NCBI RefSeq assembly: GCF_018614575.1
Contig: NZ_JAGGOJ010000029.1
Coordinates: 16,481 to 80,480, forward strand
From: Streptomyces sp. ISL-10
Lineage (GTDB): Bacteria; Actinomycetota; Actinomycetes; Streptomycetales; Streptomycetaceae
DNA length: 64,000 nucleotides
Reading direction: 5' to 3'
Shown: piece by piece, positions 60,284-64,000 of the stretch
How the letters are laid out: each line of letters opens with the position of its first letter
Numbering within the stretch: the first letter of the stretch is position 1
Notes under the pieces: generated by a model
Told to the model about the DNA's origin: nothing
The model's database searches: none
The model's input: only the letters and a program-made list of their open reading frames with translations
Translations under genes and position numbers: made by a program

Positions 60284-61626
60284 GCACCCCCGTCACGCAC
60301 CCCGATCCGCGCCCCTACCAGAGCTACGTCTACGCCTATCCGCACAAGACGGCCTACCGCCCCCTCGGCGACAGCCGGCCCGCGCTGCGCGAGCTGTGGG
60401 AGCACGAGCCCAAGGACGCCCTCTCGCTCTATCTGCACATACCGTTCTGCGAGGTCCGGTGCGGCTTCTGCAACCTGTTCACCAGGATCGGCGCGCCCGA
60501 CGAGCTGACCGGGCGTTACCTGGACGCGCTCGACCGCCAGGCGGCCGCGGTGCGCGAGGCGCTCGGGGACGACGGCCCGGTCCGGTTCGCGGCAGCCGCG
60601 TTCGGCGGCGGCACACCGACGTTCCTGACGGCGGGTGAGCTGGAGCGGCTCTGCGACATCGCGGAGAAGCGGATGGGGGCGGACCTGACGGCGGTGCCGC
60701 TCTCCGTCGAGACCTCCCCGGCGACGGCGACGGCCGACCGGCTGGCCGTGCTCGCCGATCGCGGCACGACCCGCGTCAGCATCGGCGTGCAGAGCTTCGT
60801 CGACGCGGAGGCGCGGGCCGCGGTCCGTCCGCAGCGCCGGGCCGATGTCGAGGCCGCGCTGGGCCGGATACGGGACGCCGGGATCCCCGTCCTCAACATC
60901 GACCTCATCTACGGCATCGACGGCCAGAGTGAGCGGACCTGGCTCTCCTCGCTCGACGCCGCCCTCGCATGGGAGCCGGAGGAGCTGTATCTGTATCCGC
61001 TGTACGTACGGCCGCTGACCGGTCTCGGCCGCTTCGGCGCCGCGGCCGACGCCGCCTGGGACGAGCAGCGGCTGCGGCTGTACCGCACGGGCCGCGATCA
61101 TCTGCTCGCCCGCGGGTACGAGCAGGTGTCCATGCGCATGTTCCGCCGTGCCGGCGCCCCGCCTTTTGCCGCCGACGACCACGCGTGCCAGACGGACGGC
61201 ATGATCGGGCTGGGCTGCGGCGCCCGCTCCTACACGTCGGCCCTGCACTACTCCTTCGACTACGCCGTCGGCATGGGCGAGATACGGCGCATCATCGACG
61301 ACTTCACCACCACCAGGGACTTCTCCCACGCGGAGGTGGGCCGCCGGGTCGACGAGGGCGAGGCGCGCCGCCGCCATCTCCTGCAGTCACTGCTGCAGGC
61401 CGAGGGGATGGAGGTGGCCGGCTACCGCGAGCGGTTCGGCGCCGCTCCCGCCGACCACTTCCCGGCGGAGCTGGAGCGGTTCGCCGCGCTCGGCTGGCTG
61501 GACGCGGCCGCCGCCCCCGGCCGGTTGCGGCTGTCTCCGGAGGGTCTGGCCCACTCGGACGCCCTGGGTCCCGAGCTGTTCTCGCCCGCGGTGCGCGCCG
61601 CGATGGCCGCGTACGAGCCGAAGTGA
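60280..61626 (+). CDS. STM4012 family radical SAM protein (HemN-like)
   Basis: A 448-residue radical SAM enzyme. The [4Fe-4S] motif CEVRCGFC (Cys57, Cys61, Cys64, CxxxCxxC) follows LYLHIPF, as in HemN. The glycine-rich GGGTPTF near residue 109 and later strand motifs (SVETSPATAT, GVQSFV, NIDLIYGIDGQ) fit the HemN/CPO family, including a C-terminal HemN-like domain (GCGARSYTSAL). Its substrate is unknown; it is not the housekeeping coproporphyrinogen dehydrogenase because it lies in this cluster. It is coupled to both neighbours. Confidence 0.92.
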   Translation: MSTPVTHPDPRPYQSYVYAYPHKTAYRPLGDSRPALRELWEHEPKDALSLYLHIPFCEVRCGFCNLFTRIGAPDELTGRYLDALDRQAAAVREALGDDGPVRFAAAAFGGGTPTFLTAGELERLCDIAEKRMGADLTAVPLSVETSPATATADRLAVLADRGTTRVSIGVQSFVDAEARAAVRPQRRADVEAALGRIRDAGIPVLNIDLIYGIDGQSERTWLSSLDAALAWEPEELYLYPLYVRPLTGLGRFGAAADAAWDEQRLRLYRTGRDHLLARGYEQVSMRMFRRAGAPPFAADDHACQTDGMIGLGCGARSYTSALHYSFDYAVGMGEIRRIIDDFTTTRDFSHAEVGRRVDEGEARRRHLLQSLLQAEGMEVAGYRERFGAAPADHFPAELERFAALGWLDAAAAPGRLRLSPEGLAHSDALGPELFSPAVRAAMAAYEPK

Positions 61627-62564
61627 GCGGGGCCGTGGATCTGACCGTGCTGTACCGGGGCCCGCTCGCTTCCTGCGACTACGACTGCCCCTACTGCCCG
61701 TTCGCGAAGCGGCGCGACAGCCGGGAGCAGCTGCGCGCCGACCGGGCGGCGCTGGAGCGCTTCACGGCGTGGGCGGCGGAGCAGAGAGACGACCGGCTGT
61801 CGGTGCTGTTCACCCCTTGGGGGGAGGGCCTGGTCCGCTCCTGGTACCGCAAGGCACTGACCGAGCTGTCGCATCTGCCGCACATCCGCCGGGTCGCGAT
61901 CCAGACGAACCTCAGCAGCCGTACCGACTGGGTGGCGGACGCGGATCCGGCGAAGCTAGCCCTGTGGTGCACGTATCACCCCGGCCAGACCCCCCATAAC
62001 CGGTTCATCTCCAAGTGCCGGGATCTGATCCGGCGGGAGATCCGGTTCAGCGTCGGCATCGTCGGCTTTCCCGCCCACCTCGCGGAGGCGCACAGACTCC
62101 GCGCCGATCTGCCGCCGCACATCTACCTCTGGGTGAACGCGCCCGAGGGACACGAGCTCTCCGACGCCGAGGCCGACGCCTGGACGGAGCTGGACCCGCT
62201 GTTCCCCTACAGCCGCCTTCCGCACCGCTCCGCCGGGCTGCCGTGCCGCACCGGCGAGTCGGTGATCTCGGTGGACGGCGAGGGGACCGTCCGGCGCTGC
62301 CACTTCGTCCGCGCCGAGCTGGGCAACCTCTACGACGGCTCGTACCGCCGCGCGCTGCGCCCCCGGGCCTGCCCGCTCGCCGTGTGCGACTGCCACATCG
62401 GCTACGTCCACCTGGAGACGCTGCCGCTGTACGACGTCTTCGCCGGCGGCGTCCTCGAACGGATCCCCGCGCCGATTCCCCCGGCGCACTCTCCGGTGCC
62501 CCCCGCGCCTGACCTCCTCCGCGTTCAGAGCGGCAGCAGGTCCGGGCGCTTTGCCTCCACATGA
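61623..62564 (+). CDS. STM4011 family radical SAM protein
   Basis: A 313-residue radical SAM protein starting with GTG overlapping the STM4012 stop (GTGA). The SAM cluster motif is CDYDCPYC (Cys18, Cys22, Cys25). The C-terminus has further cysteines (LPCRTGESVISVDGEG, VRRCHF, then ACPLAVCDCHIGY), an arrangement like the auxiliary-cluster domains of peptide-modifying enzymes. The reaction is unknown. It closes the five-gene operon; the last ~40 residues are Pro/Ser-rich. Confidence 0.9.
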   Translation: MSGAVDLTVLYRGPLASCDYDCPYCPFAKRRDSREQLRADRAALERFTAWAAEQRDDRLSVLFTPWGEGLVRSWYRKALTELSHLPHIRRVAIQTNLSSRTDWVADADPAKLALWCTYHPGQTPHNRFISKCRDLIRREIRFSVGIVGFPAHLAEAHRLRADLPPHIYLWVNAPEGHELSDAEADAWTELDPLFPYSRLPHRSAGLPCRTGESVISVDGEGTVRRCHFVRAELGNLYDGSYRRALRPRACPLAVCDCHIGYVHLETLPLYDVFAGGVLERIPAPIPPAHSPVPPAPDLLRVQSGSRSGRFAST

Positions 62565-62740
62565 TCGCCGGAGCTCTCGCCGCGCAGCCGCCGACCGATC
62601 CACGGCACCAGGTGCTCACGTGCCCACTGGGCTGGAGGACCGAGTACGCGGCGATGGTCGTCGGCGACCGGGACCTCAAGCTCAGCGGATAGGAGGTCTT
62701 CCGATTCGGCAGTGACGAGCTCGCGGACCGCCAACGGGCG
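62525..62740 (-). pseudogene. C-terminal scrap of an NmrA/SDR-like protein
   Basis: The minus strand encodes VRELVTAESEDLLSAELEVP, then VADDHRRVLG and QWAREHLVPWIGRRLRG to a stop at 62525. The VPxxDDHxRVLG and FxxWAREH-like pattern resembles NmrA-type NAD(P)-binding proteins. No upstream part is present. Confidence 0.3.
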
Positions 62741-62799
62741 GGCACCGGCGCGGCTGCGCGAGGGCGGGCCGCTGCACGGCACCGATCCGTACCTGGATT

Positions 62800-63201
62800 C
62801 CTGGACGCTGCAGATCCTCGGACTGCGGTGACCCCGCATGCCTGGGCCGGGCGGCTGGAGGCGGCCGCGTAACTGGTGGGGGAGCTGCGGCGCCGGATGC
62901 GGGCACTGCTGGCCCGGCCGGACGCCCCTTCCGGACCGCTCAGCGCGTACGGCACCCCCTGCACGGGCTCGCCGTGGCGGTCCTTGCCGGCGGCGACCAT
63001 TGCGCGGTGCGGTTGCTCGCACTGGCCGAACGACTCGGCGTGCTGAGGGAGTTCCAGCCGGCGATGTCCGCAGAGCGAGCCCGGTAGATGGCCGAGAACG
63101 CCGACCGGGCGGCGTACGCCGACGCGGTGTCGGAGTACGCCGCCCTCGGGCGGGACGAACTGCGGGAGGCGGCCCGCGCGGCTATCGCGGATCGCGGTTG
63201 A
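62800..63201 (+). pseudogene. Decayed BTAD/AfsR-type regulator, 3' end
   Basis: One frame encodes RRRMRALLARPDAP, then AVRLLALAERLGVLREFQPA, a TAG at 63087-63089 and ADRAAYADAVSEYAALGRDE to the stop at 63201. The segment DRAAYADAVxxYAxLGxxELR is the usual end of large BTAD regulators with helical repeats. Further stops lie upstream. Such regulators often neighbour DrrAB-type transporters, as here. Confidence 0.6.
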
Positions 63202-63973
63202 ACTTCGAGGTCGACCAGAAGTAGCCGAGCACCGCGAGCCCCAGGCACCAAACGACCGCGAGCCACCCGTTGTTGCCGATCTCGCTGCCGAGCAGCAGGC
63301 CCCGGAGGGTTTCGATGGCGGGCGTGAACGGCTGGTACTCGGCGATCGGCTGGAACCAGCCGGGCATGGCGTCGACCGGGACGAAGGCGCTGGAGAGAAG
63401 CGGCAGCAGGATCATGGGCATCGCGTTGTTGCTGGCTGCCTCGGCGTTCGGGCTGATCAGGCCCATGCCGACCGCGATCCAGGTGAGCGCCATGGCGAAG
63501 AGCACGAGCAGCCCGAACGCCGCCAGCCACTCCAGGACGCCGGCATCCGTGGACCGGAAGCCGATGGCCACGGCGACGGCGCCCACGAGGACCACGCTCG
63601 TGATGGCCTGCAGCACGCTGCCGACGACGTGCCCGACGATCAGCGAACCGCGGTGGATCGCCATCGTGCGTAAGCGGGCGATGATGCCCTCGGTCATGTC
63701 GTTGGAGACGGACACCGCGGTCCCGACCACGGTGCCGCCGATGGTCATCAGCAGGATGCCCGGGACGAGATACGCGATGTACTCGGAGCGGTCCGCACCG
63801 CCGCCGCCGATGCCCGCGCTCATCACGTCGCCGAAGACGTAGACGAAGAGCAACAGCAGCATGATCGGGGTGAGCAGCAGGTTCAGGGTCAGGGACGGGT
63901 AGCGCCGCGCGTGCAGGAGGTTGCGGCGCAGCATCGTGGACGAGTCGCGCACGGCGAGGGAGAGGGAGCTCAT
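63182..63973 (-). CDS. ABC transporter permease, DrrB-like
   Basis: A 263-residue ABC-2 type membrane protein with six hydrophobic segments. The N-terminal HARRYPSLTLNLLLTPIMLL and the central LVPGILLMTIGG plus VSNDMTEGIIARLRTMAIHR are typical of daunorubicin-resistance type permeases; SSAFVPVDAMPGWFQPIAEY follows near the end. It exports drugs or lipids with an ATPase that should lie just upstream, beyond the window's right edge. The ATG at 63973 is the natural start. Confidence 0.9.
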   Translation of the reverse strand: MSSLSLAVRDSSTMLRRNLLHARRYPSLTLNLLLTPIMLLLLFVYVFGDVMSAGIGGGGADRSEYIAYLVPGILLMTIGGTVVGTAVSVSNDMTEGIIARLRTMAIHRGSLIVGHVVGSVLQAITSVVLVGAVAVAIGFRSTDAGVLEWLAAFGLLVLFAMALTWIAVGMGLISPNAEAASNNAMPMILLPLLSSAFVPVDAMPGWFQPIAEYQPFTPAIETLRGLLLGSEIGNNGWLAVVWCLGLAVLGYFWSTSKFNRDPR

Positions 63974-64000
63974 CGGACGGTCCTTAAGAATGTTGGCGGT

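Noticed and set aside
1..64000. CRISPR arrays, rRNA genes, complete prophage or conjugative element
   Set aside because: None seen: no spaced exact repeats, no rRNA signatures, no integrase, replication or transfer genes.

Overview
The window is high-GC actinobacterial DNA, almost certainly a Streptomyces chromosome. Signs are the strong third-position GC codon bias, frequent GTG starts, GTGA/ATGA stop-start overlaps, leaderless-looking genes, and families such as LAL regulators, MmyB-like regulators, DUF4259, DUF6194, DUF6745 and ISL3 elements. The many broken genes and transposase scraps between about 27 and 56 kb suggest an accessory region such as a chromosome arm; this is inference.

Layout. 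1-2.2 kb: end of a branched-chain amino-acid ABC importer (permease tail plus binding lipoprotein) closed by a terminator. 2.2-5.6 kb: a TetR pseudogene, an intact TetR gene, a chimeric transposase/hypothetical ORF, a truncated sugar-permease start fused to a transposase scrap, and a DUF4253 gene. 5.6-7.9 kb: SDR and carboxymuconolactone-decarboxylase-like pair diverging from a TetR gene. 8-10 kb: DUF485 plus acetate/pyruvate-type sodium symporter. 10.2-13.8 kb: giant LAL regulator diverging from a TetR gene over a perfect AT-rich palindrome. 14.3-15.9 kb: secreted copper-monooxygenase-like protein and a membrane protein. 16.2-21.9 kb: a complete lactate module, FadR-type regulator diverging from lldP-lutA-lutB-lutC, with two regulator-type palindromes. 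22-28 kb: anti-sigma-type ATPase, an unknown gene, then a cold-shock group (cspA, DEAD-box helicase, CBS protein, small protein) facing a GvpU-like gene, and a MerR-like gene behind a strong terminator.

28-40 kb is mosaic: orphan SUKH immunity gene with a toxin-tail remnant, decayed DUF6292 genes, a Y-family polymerase, a SpoIIE phosphatase, an ISL3 transposase with a DUF4259 gene beside it, several IS remnants, two zinc-ribbon proteins and a DUF7919 gene. 40-47.9 kb is P450-rich: an intact P450 diverging from an MmyB-like regulator, a P450 scrap, a BlaI-MmyB operon, a P450 pseudogene with several frame breaks, and a P450-like protein lacking the heme cysteine in an operon with a membrane protein. 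48.8-51.5 kb: large secreted amidase with FG-GAP repeats. 51.7-55.7 kb: tRNA-like sequence, a double-HTH MerR protein diverging from DUF6194, and assorted hypotheticals and remnants.

The most interesting part is 55.7-62.6 kb. Five tightly overlapping genes correspond to the uncharacterised STM4015-STM4014-STM4013-STM4012-STM4011 families: a leucine-rich-repeat protein, an ATP-grasp-like protein, an alkaline-phosphatase-superfamily hydrolase and two radical SAM enzymes. They diverge from a DUF6745 gene and a small partner gene. A promoter resembling the actinobacterial DNA-damage (RecA-NDp/PafBC) motif lies upstream. The window ends with a decayed BTAD-type regulator and a DrrB-like ABC permease.
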